Source: Tabrizicola sp.
Lineage (GTDB): Bacteria; Pseudomonadota; Alphaproteobacteria; Rhodobacterales; Rhodobacteraceae
Length of the DNA stretch: 64,000 nt
Direction: 5' to 3'
Assembly (NCBI RefSeq): GCF_016793705.1
Contig: NZ_JAEULO010000052.1
Coordinates: 90,411-154,410, forward strand
Position 1 is the first letter of the stretch. Each line of letters begins with the position of its first letter. The notes below the pieces were generated by a model. It ran no database searches, was not told where the DNA came from, and saw only the letters and a program-made list of their open reading frames with translations. Made by a program: the position numbers and the translations under genes. This document shows, one piece after another, positions 1-8,549 of this stretch.

Positions 1-86
1 ACGTCGTTGCGGTTCGATTCCGCGATATGGGCCAGCGTGCAACGCCCGATGCGGCCGAAGCCGTTGATGCCGACAGTCACGGTCAT
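1..86 (-). CDS. gap: Glyceraldehyde-3-phosphate dehydrogenase, N-terminal fragment (cut by window edge)
   Basis: Only the first 28 or so residues are inside the window. They read MTVTVGINGFGRIGRCTL and onward, the NAD-binding start (GxGxxGR) of type I GAPDH. The ATG is at 86-84 on the reverse strand. The enzyme converts glyceraldehyde-3-phosphate to 1,3-bisphosphoglycerate in the cytoplasm. Transketolase lies about 3 kb away, so two central-carbon genes are near each other, but a DUF808 gene, a DUF2934 gene and an HPP gene lie between them. The rest of the protein is outside the window, so paralogue type cannot be judged. Confidence 0.9.
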   Translation of the reverse strand, partial: MTVTVGINGFGRIGRCTLAHIAESNRND

Positions 87-283
87 GAACACGTCCCTTT
101 GCTGATGCTTGTCCAAGGCCTTAGCCGGTCCATGACAGTATGCAAGGCGGAAAGCGACGCCTTTTCAGGATGTTAGCGCAATCTTCGCCTGTTTGCGCTA
201 ACCCAGCCTGCTGCCACTGCATCGCTTTGCCGAATCCCGCGTTTCCCGCTACATCCACGGTTGCAGGTAGGATGGGGCAGGGC

Positions 284-1258
284 ATGAGCGGACTTCTCGC
301 ACTTCTAGACGACGTGGCGGCCATCGCCAAGGTGGCGGCGGCGTCCATCGACGATGTGGCGGCGGCGGCGGCCAAGGCGGGGACCAAGGCCGCGGGCGTG
401 GTGATCGACGATGCCGCCGTGACGCCGAAATACGTCCATGGCTTCTCGGCTGACCGGGAACTGCCGATCATCTGGCGCATCTCGCTCGGCTCGCTGAAGA
501 ACAAGCTGATCATCCTCTTGCCTGGCCTTCTGGCGCTGGACTATTTCGCGCCCTGGGCGATCACCCCGCTCCTGATGCTGGGCGGGGCCTACCTGTGTTT
601 CGAGGGGGCGGAAAAGCTGGTCCATGCCTTTGCCCCCCATGCCGACCACGAGGTCAGCGAGGATTTCGACACCAAGGACCCGAGTCATCTGGAAGAGGAA
701 AAGGTGGCAGGCGCGATCAAGACCGATTTCATCCTGTCGGCCGAGATCATGACCATCGCGCTCGCCACCATCGAAAGCCCCAGCTTCTGGCTGCAGGCGG
801 TGACGCTGGCGGTGGTCGGCACGCTGATCACCGTCGCGGTCTATGGCGCAGTGGCGCTGATCGTGAAGATGGACGACCTGGGCCTGCACCTGGCCGCCAC
901 GGGCCGGACCAGCGGGGGTAGGGCGCTTGGCCGGGGGCTGGTGCTCGCGATGCCGAAGCTGATGGCGTTCCTGTCCACCGTGGGCACGGCGGCGATGCTC
1001 TGGGTCGGCGGCAATATCGTCATTCACGGGCTTGAGGTCACGCATCTCTGGGCCTGGCCCTACCAGACGATCCACCGCATCGCCGAGGCTGCCGCCCATG
1101 CCGTGCCCGCCGCCCAGGGCTTTGTCGAATGGCTGGTGACGGCGGCGCTGGACGGGGTCTTCGGGCTTGTCCTGGGGGTGATCCTGATCCCGGTCGCGAC
1201 CCGGGTGATCGGCCCGCTCTGGGCCACTGTCACCGGCAAGAAGGCTGCTGCACACTGA
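284..1258 (+). CDS. DUF808 (YedI-like) inner-membrane protein
   Basis: This 324-residue protein begins MSGLLALLDDVAAIAKVAA and shows the DUF808 pattern: an Ala/Asp-rich N-terminal helix, a KYVHGFSADRELPIIWRIS-type stretch, LGGAYLCFEGAEK near residue 105, then several hydrophobic helices (roughly residues 75-110, 160-195, 220-250, 285-315). It is predicted to be an integral membrane protein. The family's function is not established. I chose ATG 284 because a GGGGCAGGGC stretch precedes it and family members start at MSGLL; an in-frame codon at 140 would add 48 non-conserved residues. It is divergent from gap, with about 200 nt of shared promoter DNA. Confidence 0.85.
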   Translation: MSGLLALLDDVAAIAKVAAASIDDVAAAAAKAGTKAAGVVIDDAAVTPKYVHGFSADRELPIIWRISLGSLKNKLIILLPGLLALDYFAPWAITPLLMLGGAYLCFEGAEKLVHAFAPHADHEVSEDFDTKDPSHLEEEKVAGAIKTDFILSAEIMTIALATIESPSFWLQAVTLAVVGTLITVAVYGAVALIVKMDDLGLHLAATGRTSGGRALGRGLVLAMPKLMAFLSTVGTAAMLWVGGNIVIHGLEVTHLWAWPYQTIHRIAEAAAHAVPAAQGFVEWLVTAALDGVFGLVLGVILIPVATRVIGPLWATVTGKKAAAH

Positions 1259-1310
1259 CGGAACCCCGGCTGCCCGTCCGGCGTTGATCCGCCGGAACAG
1301 GAGGTGGCCC

Positions 1311-1841
1311 ATGGACCGCAGCGATTTCGCAGCCTGGGAAGAACGCGTGCGGGCCCGCGCCGACCAGCTCTGGCGCGAGGCCGGGCGACCGGACGGCGGC
1401 TCGAAGGCCTATTTCGCCGAAGCCCGCGAGCTGATTGCCATCGAGGAAGTGCCGCCCCCGACGCTCGACCCGGAAGAGGCAGCCGAGCCGGTGGTCGAGG
1501 AAGCGTCGATCCAGGGCAACCTGGGCGAATTTCCGACGCTGACCGACCAGGGCGAGGAGCAGACCTATCCGCAGGCCGACGACGATGGCCCGCGGCTGTC
1601 GGACGGCGATGCTTCGGAGGACGGCGGCGTTTTGCCCTCTGAGGAGGAACCGGACGAAGACCTGCCCGAGGTCAGTCTGGCCGACGCCGATGTCACCTCC
1701 AGTTCGCTCAACGCCGAAGACGACCCGCCGAACGACGACCTGAACGACGACGGCGTTCCGGATGCCGAGGATATTGACGACGAGGTCGAGGGCGAGATGC
1801 CGCCGGGCGACGAATACGAGGACAGCGCGCCGCCGCGCTAG
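1311..1841 (+). CDS. DUF2934 domain protein with long acidic tail
   Basis: This 176-residue protein has an N-terminal DUF2934-type motif, WEERVRARADQLWREAGRP followed by A.FAEAREL (residues 8-45). About 130 residues dominated by Asp, Glu and Pro follow, probably disordered. The start at 1311 is supported by a good AGGAGG at 1299-1304. Function is unknown; the domain is common in alphaproteobacteria and often found beside stress-related genes. It follows the DUF808 gene by 52 nt and may be cotranscribed with it. The end faces the HPP gene, with an AT-rich palindrome in the gap. Confidence 0.75.
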   Translation: MDRSDFAAWEERVRARADQLWREAGRPDGGSKAYFAEARELIAIEEVPPPTLDPEEAAEPVVEEASIQGNLGEFPTLTDQGEEQTYPQADDDGPRLSDGDASEDGGVLPSEEEPDEDLPEVSLADADVTSSSLNAEDDPPNDDLNDDGVPDAEDIDDEVEGEMPPGDEYEDSAPPR

Positions 1842-1870
1842 CCCCTGGATAGAGACGAGCCGGCCAATAA

Positions 1871-1906
1871 CAAGTCCAAAAATTTTCTAGAAAATTTTTG
1901 GACTTG
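1871..1906. repeat. AT-rich perfect palindrome, copy 1 (36 bp)
   Basis: The sequence is a perfect palindrome: left arm CAAGTCCAAAAATTTTCT, right arm its exact reverse complement, meeting at a central CTAG. It lies between two convergent genes (DUF2934 and HPP), where it could act as a two-way terminator. Related copies lie at 10776-10808 and 41699-41732. The core of all three is AAAATTTTTC facing its complement. Confidence 0.85.
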
Positions 1907-1911
1907 TGCGA

Positions 1912-3042
1912 TCACGACTGATCGATCTGCACCAGCGCCAGCCGCTGCGCCAGCGCCGAGACGAGGTCGGTCCGTGTCACGATCCCTACCACGCGCGGGC
2001 CTTCGACCACCGCCACCGCCTCGGCCCCGCCATCGGCCAGCAGCGGCATGATCGCGCCGACGGGCGTGTCCGGCGCGATGCGGGGGGTGTCGGTCTCCAT
2101 GATCTCGGCGGCCTTCGGGGGCCGTTTGCGGTGGCTGTCGATCAGATGCGCGAAGGCGCGGATCAGGCTGTGATGCTGGCGGAAGGCATCCTCGCGCGCA
2201 CGGCGGATCAGGTCGATCTGGAAGATCAGGCCGAGAAGCCGCTCCTCCTCGCCCACCACGGGCAGCGAAGTGAAGCCGCGGTTGCGGAAGATATCGGCAA
2301 CCTGGCTCAGGGGCGCCTCCGGCCCCACCGTCACCAGATCGCGCGACATGATGTCGGCGGCGGTGAACCCCTCCATCCGCCGGGCGGCGGCGGCCTGTTC
2401 CGCCGCGCCCACCAGCCGGGCCAGGTCGGCGACCCCGACGTTCGAGGATTGCCGGAAATCCTCCAGGATCGTCGCCAGTTCGGCGGGGTCGAGGCCGATG
2501 CGTTCCTCCGGCTTGGGGTCGATGGTGCCATGCGGCCCCGGCTGGGCGGGTTGGCGGAACGGGTAGACCCGGCCCACAGCGCGGTTCCACGGGATGCCGA
2601 TCGCGACCAGGAGGCAGGACCCGGCCAGGATCGGCGCCAGGATGTGCACCCACTCGGCCTTTTCCCCAAGTGCCACCAGCAGCGCCACCGCGCCCCCCGG
2701 CGGGTGCAGGGCGCGGGTGCCAAGCATGGTCACGATCGCCAGCGGCACCGCCAGCGGCACCGCCCAGCCGAGATGCGGCAGCGCGGTGATCACGGCAAGG
2801 GCCACCAGCGCCGAGAGCGTGTTGCCCATCACCACCGACCAGGGCTGTGCGAGCGGGCTGTTCGGCAGCGCGAAGACCAGTACCGCCGAGGCCCCGAGAG
2901 GCGCGATCAGCCCGCCGATCCCGAGGCTCCACAGCGCAAGTCCCGCCAGAAGCAGCCCCAGCCCCGCGCCGAAGCCGGCGCGCACCAGGTCGACCAGCTT
3001 CGGCCCGCCCATCGCCGGGGCGAACCCGCGCCATCCCACCAT
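1912..3042 (-). CDS. HPP family membrane protein with C-terminal CBS domain pair
   Basis: This 376-residue protein has four or five hydrophobic helices in residues 15-150. They include the family signature HPPGGAVALL at residues 113-122 (HPP is 113-115). Two CBS domains follow (roughly residues 225-290 and 310-370; ADIMSRDLVTVGPEAPLSQVADIF opens the first). HPP proteins are integral membrane proteins; some plant and cyanobacterial members have been linked to nitrite transport, but that does not transfer safely here. CBS pairs usually bind adenosyl nucleotides and gate the attached domain. The gene lies downstream of tkt on the same strand, beyond the tkt terminator, so it is probably transcribed separately. 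Confidence 0.87.
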   Translation of the reverse strand: MVGWRGFAPAMGGPKLVDLVRAGFGAGLGLLLAGLALWSLGIGGLIAPLGASAVLVFALPNSPLAQPWSVVMGNTLSALVALAVITALPHLGWAVPLAVPLAIVTMLGTRALHPPGGAVALLVALGEKAEWVHILAPILAGSCLLVAIGIPWNRAVGRVYPFRQPAQPGPHGTIDPKPEERIGLDPAELATILEDFRQSSNVGVADLARLVGAAEQAAAARRMEGFTAADIMSRDLVTVGPEAPLSQVADIFRNRGFTSLPVVGEEERLLGLIFQIDLIRRAREDAFRQHHSLIRAFAHLIDSHRKRPPKAAEIMETDTPRIAPDTPVGAIMPLLADGGAEAVAVVEGPRVVGIVTRTDLVSALAQRLALVQIDQS

Positions 3043-3089
3043 TGCTCACCTCCCGTCGCGGCGAAGACTGCCGCGCCCGCCTGCAATCG

Positions 3090-3114
3090 AAAAGGCCGCC
3101 TACGACAGGCGGCC
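3090..3114 (-). terminator. Rho-independent terminator of tkt
   Basis: On the reverse strand an 8-bp stem (GGCCGCCT / AGGCGGCC) with a 5-nt loop is followed by TTTT. It lies 43 nt after the tkt stop codon and before the HPP gene. Confidence 0.8.
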
Positions 3115-3156
3115 TTCCGTTTTCGCCATCGGGCGCGTCATTCGCCCGCAATGGAC

Positions 3157-5172
3157 TCAGAGCAGCGCCTTCACCTTCGCCACGGTCGCCTCCGCCGTGA
3201 TCCCGAACTCGGCATAAAGCCGCTCCATCGGGGCCGAGGCGCCGAAGCTCGATATCCCCACGAACCCCGCCTTCGCCTCGCGGCCCCGCTCGCCCAGAAG
3301 CCAGCGGTCCCAGCCCTGCCGCACGCCCGCCTCGACCGCCACGCGCACCGGACCGGCGGGCAGAACGCGCTTGCGCCAGGCCTCGTCCTGCGCCGCGAAC
3401 AGTTCCATCGACGGCATCGAGACGACACGGGTGCCGATCCCCTCCGCCTCCAGCGCGTCGCGGGCCTTCAGCGCGATCTCCACTTCGGAACCCGTCGCCA
3501 TCAGGATCACCTGCCGCCGCCCTGTGGCTTCCGCCAGCACATAGCCGCCCTTCGCCACCATGTTGGCGCTGCTATGCGCCTTGCGCACCGCCGGAAGGTT
3601 CTGCCGCGACAAAGCCAGCACCGTGGGCCGGGTCTTCTGGGTCAGCGCAATCTCCCAGGCCTCGGCGGTTTCCACCAGGTCGGCCGGGCGGATCACCAGC
3701 GTGTTCGGCGTGGCGCGGCTGATCGCCAGATGCTCCACCGGCTGGTGCGTCGGGCCATCCTCGCCCAGGCCGATGCTGTCATGCGTCATCACATAGACCA
3801 CCGGGACCCCCATCAGCGCCGACAGCCGCATCGAGGGCCGGGCATAGTCGGTGAAGCACATGAAGGTCCCGCCATAGGGCCGCACCCCGCCATGCAGCAC
3901 CATGCCGTTCATCGCCGCCGCCATGCCATGCTCGCGGATGCCGTAATAGACATAGCGGCCCTTGCGATCCTCGGGGGTGAACACCCCCAGGTCCGCCGTC
4001 TTGGTGTTGTTCGATCCCGTCAGGTCGGCCGATCCCCCGATGGTCTCCGGCATCACCGGGTTCACCGCCGCCAGCACCTTCTCTGATGCCGCGCGGGTGG
4101 CAAGCTTAGGCAGGTCGGCGACCGCCTGCTTCTTCACCGCCCGGATCGCCGCGCCCAGCTTCGCCGGAGCTTCCAGCGCGAAGATGCGGGCGAACTCGGC
4201 CTGCTTGGCGGACGAAAGCGCCGCAAGCCGCGCCTCCCACTCCGCCCGGGCCTTCGCCCCGCGCAGGCCCAGCCCCTCCCACCAGGTCTTGATCTCCGCG
4301 GGCACCTCGAACGGCCCGCCCTTCCAGCCATAGGCATCCTTCGCCGCCTGCAACTGCGCCTTGTCGGTCAGGGCACCATGGCCCTTCGAGGTGTCCTGCG
4401 CCGCATGGCCGATGGCGATATGCGTCTTGCAGGCGACCAGCGCCGGGCGGGGCGAGGCCTTCGCCGCCGTCAGCGCCCGGTCGATATCCGCCGGATCATG
4501 CCCGTCGCACTCGAACACATCCCAACCGGAGGCCGCGAAGCGCGCCTTCTGGTCGGTCACGTCCGACAGGCTGACCTTGCCGTCGATGGTGATCCCGTTG
4601 TTGTCCCACAGCACGATCAGCCGCGACAACTGCTGCTTGCCCGCCAGACCGATCGCCTCCTGGCTGACGCCCTCCATCAGGCAGCCGTCACCCGCGATGA
4701 CCCAGGTATGATGGTCCTGCACCTTCGCCCCCCAGCGCGCGCGCAGGTTTTCCTCGGCGATCGCGAAGCCGACAGAGTTGGAAATCCCCTGGCCCAGCGG
4801 CCCGGTCGTCGTCTCCACTCCCGCGACATGGCCGTATTCCGGGTGTCCTGCCGTGATCGAGCCCCATTGCCGGAAGGCCTTGATCTGGTCCAGCGTCATG
4901 TCCTCATACCCGGTCAGGTACAAAAGCGCATAGATCAGCATCGACCCGTGGCCCGCAGACAGGATGAAACGGTCGCGGTCCGGCCAGCGCGGCGCTTTCG
5001 GGTCGAACTTCAGATGCTTCTCGAACAGCACCGTCGCCACATCGGCCATGCCCATCGGCATCCCCGAATGGCCCGAATTCGCGGCGGCGACCGCATCCAG
5101 CGCCAGGGCGCGGATCGCGGTGGCGCGCATCCAGTGGTCGGGGTTCTGCTGGCGAAGGGTCTGGATGTCCAA
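3157..5172 (-). CDS. tkt: Transketolase
   Basis: This 671-residue enzyme moves two-carbon ketol units between sugar phosphates in the non-oxidative pentose phosphate pathway, using thiamine diphosphate. Visible family marks are [13 protein letters not shown] at 34-46 (His35), [19 protein letters not shown] near 71-90, the ThDP-binding [13 protein letters not shown] region near 160, and the pyrimidine/transketolase signature [21 protein letters not shown] in the second half. The length is normal for bacterial Tkt. No cbb genes accompany it in the window, so a housekeeping rather than Calvin-cycle copy is likely. It is divergent from the coiled-coil/zapA run. Confidence 0.97.
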   Translation of the reverse strand: MDIQTLRQQNPDHWMRATAIRALALDAVAAANSGHSGMPMGMADVATVLFEKHLKFDPKAPRWPDRDRFILSAGHGSMLIYALLYLTGYEDMTLDQIKAFRQWGSITAGHPEYGHVAGVETTTGPLGQGISNSVGFAIAEENLRARWGAKVQDHHTWVIAGDGCLMEGVSQEAIGLAGKQQLSRLIVLWDNNGITIDGKVSLSDVTDQKARFAASGWDVFECDGHDPADIDRALTAAKASPRPALVACKTHIAIGHAAQDTSKGHGALTDKAQLQAAKDAYGWKGGPFEVPAEIKTWWEGLGLRGAKARAEWEARLAALSSAKQAEFARIFALEAPAKLGAAIRAVKKQAVADLPKLATRAASEKVLAAVNPVMPETIGGSADLTGSNNTKTADLGVFTPEDRKGRYVYYGIREHGMAAAMNGMVLHGGVRPYGGTFMCFTDYARPSMRLSALMGVPVVYVMTHDSIGLGEDGPTHQPVEHLAISRATPNTLVIRPADLVETAEAWEIALTQKTRPTVLALSRQNLPAVRKAHSSANMVAKGGYVLAEATGRRQVILMATGSEVEIALKARDALEAEGIGTRVVSMPSMELFAAQDEAWRKRVLPAGPVRVAVEAGVRQGWDRWLLGERGREAKAGFVGISSFGASAPMERLYAEFGITAEATVAKVKALL

Positions 5173-5391
5173 GGCTGGGTTCCTTTGGCTGGGCGTGGCA
5201 ACAGGGTTGCCAGCCTCCTACCCACCGCGACCGGCAAGATCAAGCTTGCTGCCCAAGGCCTTGGGAAGAAAGGCCGGTCGCCTTTGCGGGGTTTCGCGCT
5301 AAGATCGACTGCGACCGGGGGCAGGGCGATTCGCCCATGCTTCCGCCAATGACGGGCGCAGGGACAGCGTCCGGGGTGCAAGGGGTAAGGG

Positions 5392-5889
5392 ATGCAGGAC
5401 ATAACCGAGCTGGAGAAGCGGATCACCACCGCGCTGGAACGGATCGGCAAGGGGGTCGACCGGCTGGCCGCGCAGCCCCGGCAGGCCGCTGCCAGTGCCG
5501 CACCTGCCGCCGCGCCCTCGGATTCGGCGCTGCGTGCCCAGCTCGAGGAAGAGAAGTCGCTCACCGCCCAGCTTCAGGCCCGGCTCCGCGCCGCCAAGGA
5601 CCGCGAGGCGAAGGGCGACCTGCAGGAAAAGGTTGACCGCCTGACGCAGGAGCTGGACGTGCAGGGGCTGGAACTGCAACGGATGCGCCGGGTGAACGCC
5701 TCCCTGCGTGAACAGCTGGAGGCCTTGCGCACGGCAGCCGCCGCGGGCGCGACCGAACCCGGCCTGATCAACAAGGCGATGGCCGCCGAGCTTGAGGCCC
5801 TGCGCGCCACAAGGCTCAGCGAGATGGCCGAGATGGACGAGATCCTCGCCGCTTTGGAACCCCACCTCACGGAGGCCGGCAATGCCTGA
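5392..5889 (+). CDS. Coiled-coil protein preceding zapA
   Basis: This 165-residue protein begins MQDITELEKRITTALERI. It has an Ala/Pro linker near residues 28-45, then continuous heptad-like helix (ARLRAAKDREAKGDLQEKVDRL and on) to about residue 110, then a short C-terminal helix. There is no signal peptide or membrane segment. It overlaps zapA by 8 nt, so the two are translationally coupled. A coiled-coil partner for the cell-division protein ZapA is a reasonable inference from position, but I recognise no named family. Confidence 0.75.
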   Translation: MQDITELEKRITTALERIGKGVDRLAAQPRQAAASAAPAAAPSDSALRAQLEEEKSLTAQLQARLRAAKDREAKGDLQEKVDRLTQELDVQGLELQRMRRVNASLREQLEALRTAAAAGATEPGLINKAMAAELEALRATRLSEMAEMDEILAALEPHLTEAGNA

Positions 5890-6247
5890 ACTCGAAGTCA
5901 CAATCGGCGGTCGTCCGTTCCAGGTCTCCTGCCAGCCCGGTGAAGAGCATTTCCTGCGCTCCGCTGCGGGGATGCTGGACGCCGAAGCCGCGCCGATCAT
6001 CGCCCAGCTGGGCCGTCTGCCCGAGGCGAAGATGCTTCTGATGGCGGGGCTGATGCTGGCCGACAAGACGGCGGCGGTGGAAGACGAGCTTCGCACCCTG
6101 CGCGCCCGCATGGCGGAACTCGAAGCCCGTCCGGTGGCAACCCGCGACGTGGCCGTGATCCCGCCGCAGGTGAACGAGACGCTGGCCGAAATCGCCGCCC
6201 GGGCTGAAGCGATGGCCGCCCGCGTCGAAGAACAACTGCGCGCATGA
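5882..6247 (+). CDS. zapA: Cell division protein ZapA
   Basis: This 121-residue protein starts MPELEVTIGGRPFQVSC, followed by EEHFLRSAAGMLDAEAAPI, the typical N-terminal ZapA head. A helical coiled-coil tail runs from about residue 45 (LLMAGLMLADKTAAVEDELRTL). ZapA bundles FtsZ filaments and stabilises the Z-ring in the cytoplasm. It overlaps the gene before it by 8 nt and the MliC-like gene after it by an ATGA junction, making a tight three-gene unit. Confidence 0.9.
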   Translation: MPELEVTIGGRPFQVSCQPGEEHFLRSAAGMLDAEAAPIIAQLGRLPEAKMLLMAGLMLADKTAAVEDELRTLRARMAELEARPVATRDVAVIPPQVNETLAEIAARAEAMAARVEEQLRA

Positions 6248-6561
6248 GGGCGGCTCTGCTTCTCGCGCTTTTGCCCTCTGCCGCGGCGGCGCAGGAATTC
6301 ACCGCCGACCGTTATCTCTGCGACCGTGGCGTCGAGGTGCCCGCCACCTACATCAACGGCGCAGACCAGGGCCTTGTGGTGATCCATGTCGACGGCCAGC
6401 AGATCACGCTGATCAATGAACCCGCCGCCTCCGGTGCCCGCTACGGCTGGCCTTCGGACGGGTCGAACTATGTCTGGTGGACGAAAGGCGACGAGGCGAC
6501 GCTTTCCTGGAAAACGCCCGAGGGCGAGACGCCACTTCTCACCTGCGCCATCGCCCCGTAG
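6244..6561 (+). CDS. MliC-like periplasmic protein (C-type lysozyme inhibitor fold)
   Basis: This 105-residue protein has a short signal peptide (MRAALLLALLPSAAAA, cleavage near residue 16). The mature domain has YLCDRGVEVPATY at the start and WWTKGDEATLSWKT...LLTCAIAP at the end. The two cysteines probably form the disulphide of MliC/PliC-type inhibitors, which block C-type lysozyme in the periplasm. No lipobox is visible, so it is soluble rather than a lipoprotein. The start codon overlaps the zapA stop (ATGA). A small hairpin, GTGGGT-GAA-ACCCAC at 6563-6577, follows the stop codon. Confidence 0.75.
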   Translation: MRAALLLALLPSAAAAQEFTADRYLCDRGVEVPATYINGADQGLVVIHVDGQQITLINEPAASGARYGWPSDGSNYVWWTKGDEATLSWKTPEGETPLLTCAIAP

Positions 6562-6594
6562 CGTGGGTGAAACCCACCATCCCGCCGCTTCAAA

Positions 6595-6954
6595 TCAGGC
6601 GTTGGCTTCACGAATCTTGTCCGCCGCTTCCTTGTCGAAGGCCACGCCCTTCGCTTCAAGCAGCTGGTCCAGCTCGCCCGACAGCGTCATCTCGGTGACG
6701 ATGTCGCAACCGCCGACGAATTCGCCCTTCACGTAAAGCTGCGGGATCGTCGGCCAGTCGCTGAAATCCTTGATCCCCTGGCGAATCTCGGCATCGGCCA
6801 GCACGTTCACGTCCTGGAACTCGACCCCCATGAAATTCAGGACCCCCGCCACGCGGGACGAGAACCCGCATTGCGGCATCATCTTGGTGCCCTTCATGAA
6901 CAGCACCACATCGTTCTTCGTGATCGTCTCGCGGATTTGGTCCTCGGCGCTCAT
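6595..6954 (-). CDS. grxD: Monothiol glutaredoxin (Grx4/GrxD type)
   Basis: This 119-residue protein carries the monothiol motif CGFS at residues 29-32, the cis-proline TIPQLY near 69-74 and GGCDIVTEM near 81-89. CGFS glutaredoxins bind a [2Fe-2S] cluster with glutathione and hand it on, often paired with BolA. A bolA gene lies 0.8 kb upstream in the same run, separated by three small membrane-protein genes, which supports a shared iron-sulphur role. The ATG at 6954 overlaps the stop of the 80-residue gene upstream by 4 nt. Confidence 0.93.
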   Translation of the reverse strand: MSAEDQIRETITKNDVVLFMKGTKMMPQCGFSSRVAGVLNFMGVEFQDVNVLADAEIRQGIKDFSDWPTIPQLYVKGEFVGGCDIVTEMTLSGELDQLLEAKGVAFDKEAADKIREANA

Positions 6955-7193
6955 CGCCTGATCTCCTGTTCGTCGTCTTCGCTGACGTGATAGCTGGCCG
7001 CGCTGCGCTGCGCCAGATAGGCCGCCATGCGCGCCTCGGATTCCCGGGTTGCGGCGCGGCGCTTCTCGAACTCGTGATCCACCGACTCGGGCAGGCCGCG
7101 CTTGCGGCGGCTGCGGCCCTTGAGGATGGTGACGATCCCCACCAGCGGCAGGATCGCCGACACCAATCCGCCCAGTCCCGCACCCGTTGCCAT
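6951..7193 (-). CDS. Small membrane protein, function unknown
   Basis: This 80-residue protein has one hydrophobic segment at about residues 5-23 ([18 protein letters not shown]), then a basic RSRRKRGLP stretch and a soluble helical tail rich in Glu and Arg. The pattern suggests a single-pass inner-membrane protein with the tail in the cytoplasm (positive-inside rule). It overlaps grxD by 4 nt, so it is translationally coupled to it. I recognise no family. Confidence 0.65.
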   Translation of the reverse strand: MATGAGLGGLVSAILPLVGIVTILKGRSRRKRGLPESVDHEFEKRRAATRESEARMAAYLAQRSAASYHVSEDDEQEIRR

Positions 7194-7211
7194 TCCGGTT
7201 CTCCCGCGTTC

Positions 7212-7523
7212 TCAGACCAGCCCCAGGTCCCGTCCCACGACATAGGCAGCCGCGACGGTCCCGACAAGGATCATCACCGTGAAGGGCAGCCGCAGGCCGG
7301 GCCGGTCGGCTGTCATCCGGGGCAGACGCAGCAGCGCGAAAAGCAGGAGCACAAGGATCGCGCCATGCAGGACCAGGTTGAAGGTGACATACCAGTCCGG
7401 CTCCGCCTCGACGATCTCGCCAGGTCCGGGCCGCCCCAGATATTCCATCGCCGCGATGAAGACCGAGGCGCCGGACATGACCGTGGCCCCCATCCGTTCC
7501 TGTTTTGCCTGCGCCTCGGACAT
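7212..7523 (-). CDS. Small two-helix membrane protein, function unknown
   Basis: This 103-residue protein has a soluble N-terminus ([20 protein letters not shown]) and two hydrophobic helices, about 48-68 ([19 protein letters not shown]) and 79-99 ([18 protein letters not shown]). It sits between two other tiny membrane-protein genes within the bolA-grxD run, with gaps of only 3 and 18 nt. No family is recognised and no catalytic motif is visible. Confidence 0.65.
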   Translation of the reverse strand: MSEAQAKQERMGATVMSGASVFIAAMEYLGRPGPGEIVEAEPDWYVTFNLVLHGAILVLLLFALLRLPRMTADRPGLRLPFTVMILVGTVAAAYVVGRDLGLV

Positions 7524-7526
7524 GGC

Positions 7527-7790
7527 TCACTCCTTCTTGCCGGAGGGGACGAAGATATCTGCAAATTCCTGCGGGTCGGTGGTCACATGATAGGCATGCG
7601 TCACCTTGTTGAACGGCCCGTCGCGACCGATGTCGGTGACGATCAGCCGCGCCTGCTCGTTTGGCTGCACACCCAGTCGTTGCCTGGGTCGGTTGCGTTT
7701 CGAGCGCTCGTGCAGGACGAGGACAGGCAGGAGGACCGCCAGAGCGATGCCAAACGTCACCCAGAAGGTGAGTGACGCAAAGATGCTCAC
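7527..7790 (-). CDS. Small single-pass membrane protein, function unknown
   Basis: This 87-residue protein has an N-terminal hydrophobic helix (residues 4-26, [21 protein letters not shown]), a basic [11 protein letters not shown] stretch just after it, then a soluble domain of about 50 residues containing [19 protein letters not shown]. The topology is probably N-out, C-in. Its start overlaps the bolA stop by 4 nt, so translation is coupled. No family is recognised. Confidence 0.65.
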   Translation of the reverse strand: MSIFASLTFWVTFGIALAVLLPVLVLHERSKRNRPRQRLGVQPNEQARLIVTDIGRDGPFNKVTHAYHVTTDPQEFADIFVPSGKKE

Positions 7791-8023
7791 TCCGGCGCCT
7801 TGGTCGTCAGCGCCAGCGCGTGCAATTCGCCCTGCGCGCCGTCCATCTTGCCCTTCAGCGCCGCATAGACCGCCCGCTGCTGCTGCACCCGGTTCAGGCC
7901 CCGGAAGCTTTCGTCGATCACCTCCGCCGCGAAATGCGCGCCGTCGTCGCCCTGCACGCTGATCTTCGCCTTCGGGAAGGCCTCCCGGAGCAGGGCTTCG
8001 ATGTCGCGGGCTTCGATGGGCAT
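7787..8023 (-). CDS. bolA: BolA family protein
   Basis: This 78-residue protein matches the BolA/IbaG core: [31 protein letters not shown] (His30), then [17 protein letters not shown] and a C-terminal GELHALAL (His68, the conserved cluster-ligand position). BolA proteins form heterodimers with CGFS glutaredoxins that share a [2Fe-2S] cluster. The start at 8023 is preceded by GGAGACCTCC on the reverse strand; an upstream in-frame ATG lacks such a site. It opens the small-membrane-protein/grxD run. Confidence 0.9.
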   Translation of the reverse strand: MPIEARDIEALLREAFPKAKISVQGDDGAHFAAEVIDESFRGLNRVQQQRAVYAALKGKMDGAQGELHALALTTKAPE

Positions 8024-8048
8024 GGAGGTCTCCTTGTTCAGGACAAAC

Positions 8049-8549
8049 CTAGGCCCGGTCCGGAAGGGGTTCAAGGGATTCCCATTCTTCCCGCAGGATG
8101 CCGTAAAGCATCACATCCACCACCCGCCCCAGCGCCGGGCGATACCAGTGCCGCCGGAGCCGCCCCTCCAGCGTGAAGCCCGCGCGCTCATAGGTCTTGA
8201 TCGCCCGGGGGTTCTCCGACGAGGCATCCAGCCAGACCCGCGCTGCCTTGAGCGTGCCGAAGCCATGGCCCAGCAGTGCCCGCAGGAAGACCTGCCCCTG
8301 GCCGCCACCCGTCGCCACCAGCGCCAGCCGCCGCAGCTCCACCGCGCCCGAGGGATCACCCACCCCGCACCAGAGCGCGAAGCCCGCAGGCACGCCCGAC
8401 ACCTCCCAGATCAGCAGCCGCGCCGCCGGATCGGCGAGATAGCCCGCCAGCGCCGCCTCACCCTCATCGGTGATGAAGGGCGCATTCTCCGGCTGGCCGG
8501 CAAGGCCCCGGATAAACCCGAAATCCGCCGAAGTCGCCGGGCGCAGCAT
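8049..8549 (-). CDS. GNAT family N-acetyltransferase
   Basis: This 166-residue protein starts [18 protein letters not shown], typical of GNAT folds. It has a Q/GxGxG/A-type acetyl-CoA loop at GGGQGQVFLRALLGHGF (about residues 82-98), then VWLDASSENPRAIKTYERAGF, the usual motif B end, and LEGRLRRHWY. The substrate is not deducible. The ATG shares one base with the purL stop (TGATG), so the gene is coupled to purL. Confidence 0.85.
   Translation of the reverse strand: MLRPATSADFGFIRGLAGQPENAPFITDEGEAALAGYLADPAARLLIWEVSGVPAGFALWCGVGDPSGAVELRRLALVATGGGQGQVFLRALLGHGFGTLKAARVWLDASSENPRAIKTYERAGFTLEGRLRRHWYRPALGRVVDVMLYGILREEWESLEPLPDRA

Noticed and set aside
1906-4086. A very long open frame on the forward strand (over 700 codons) across the HPP and tkt genes
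   Set aside because: It is antisense to two clear genes. Its translation is Arg/His/Pro-rich low-complexity sequence without motifs, as expected from GC-rich codon shadowing.
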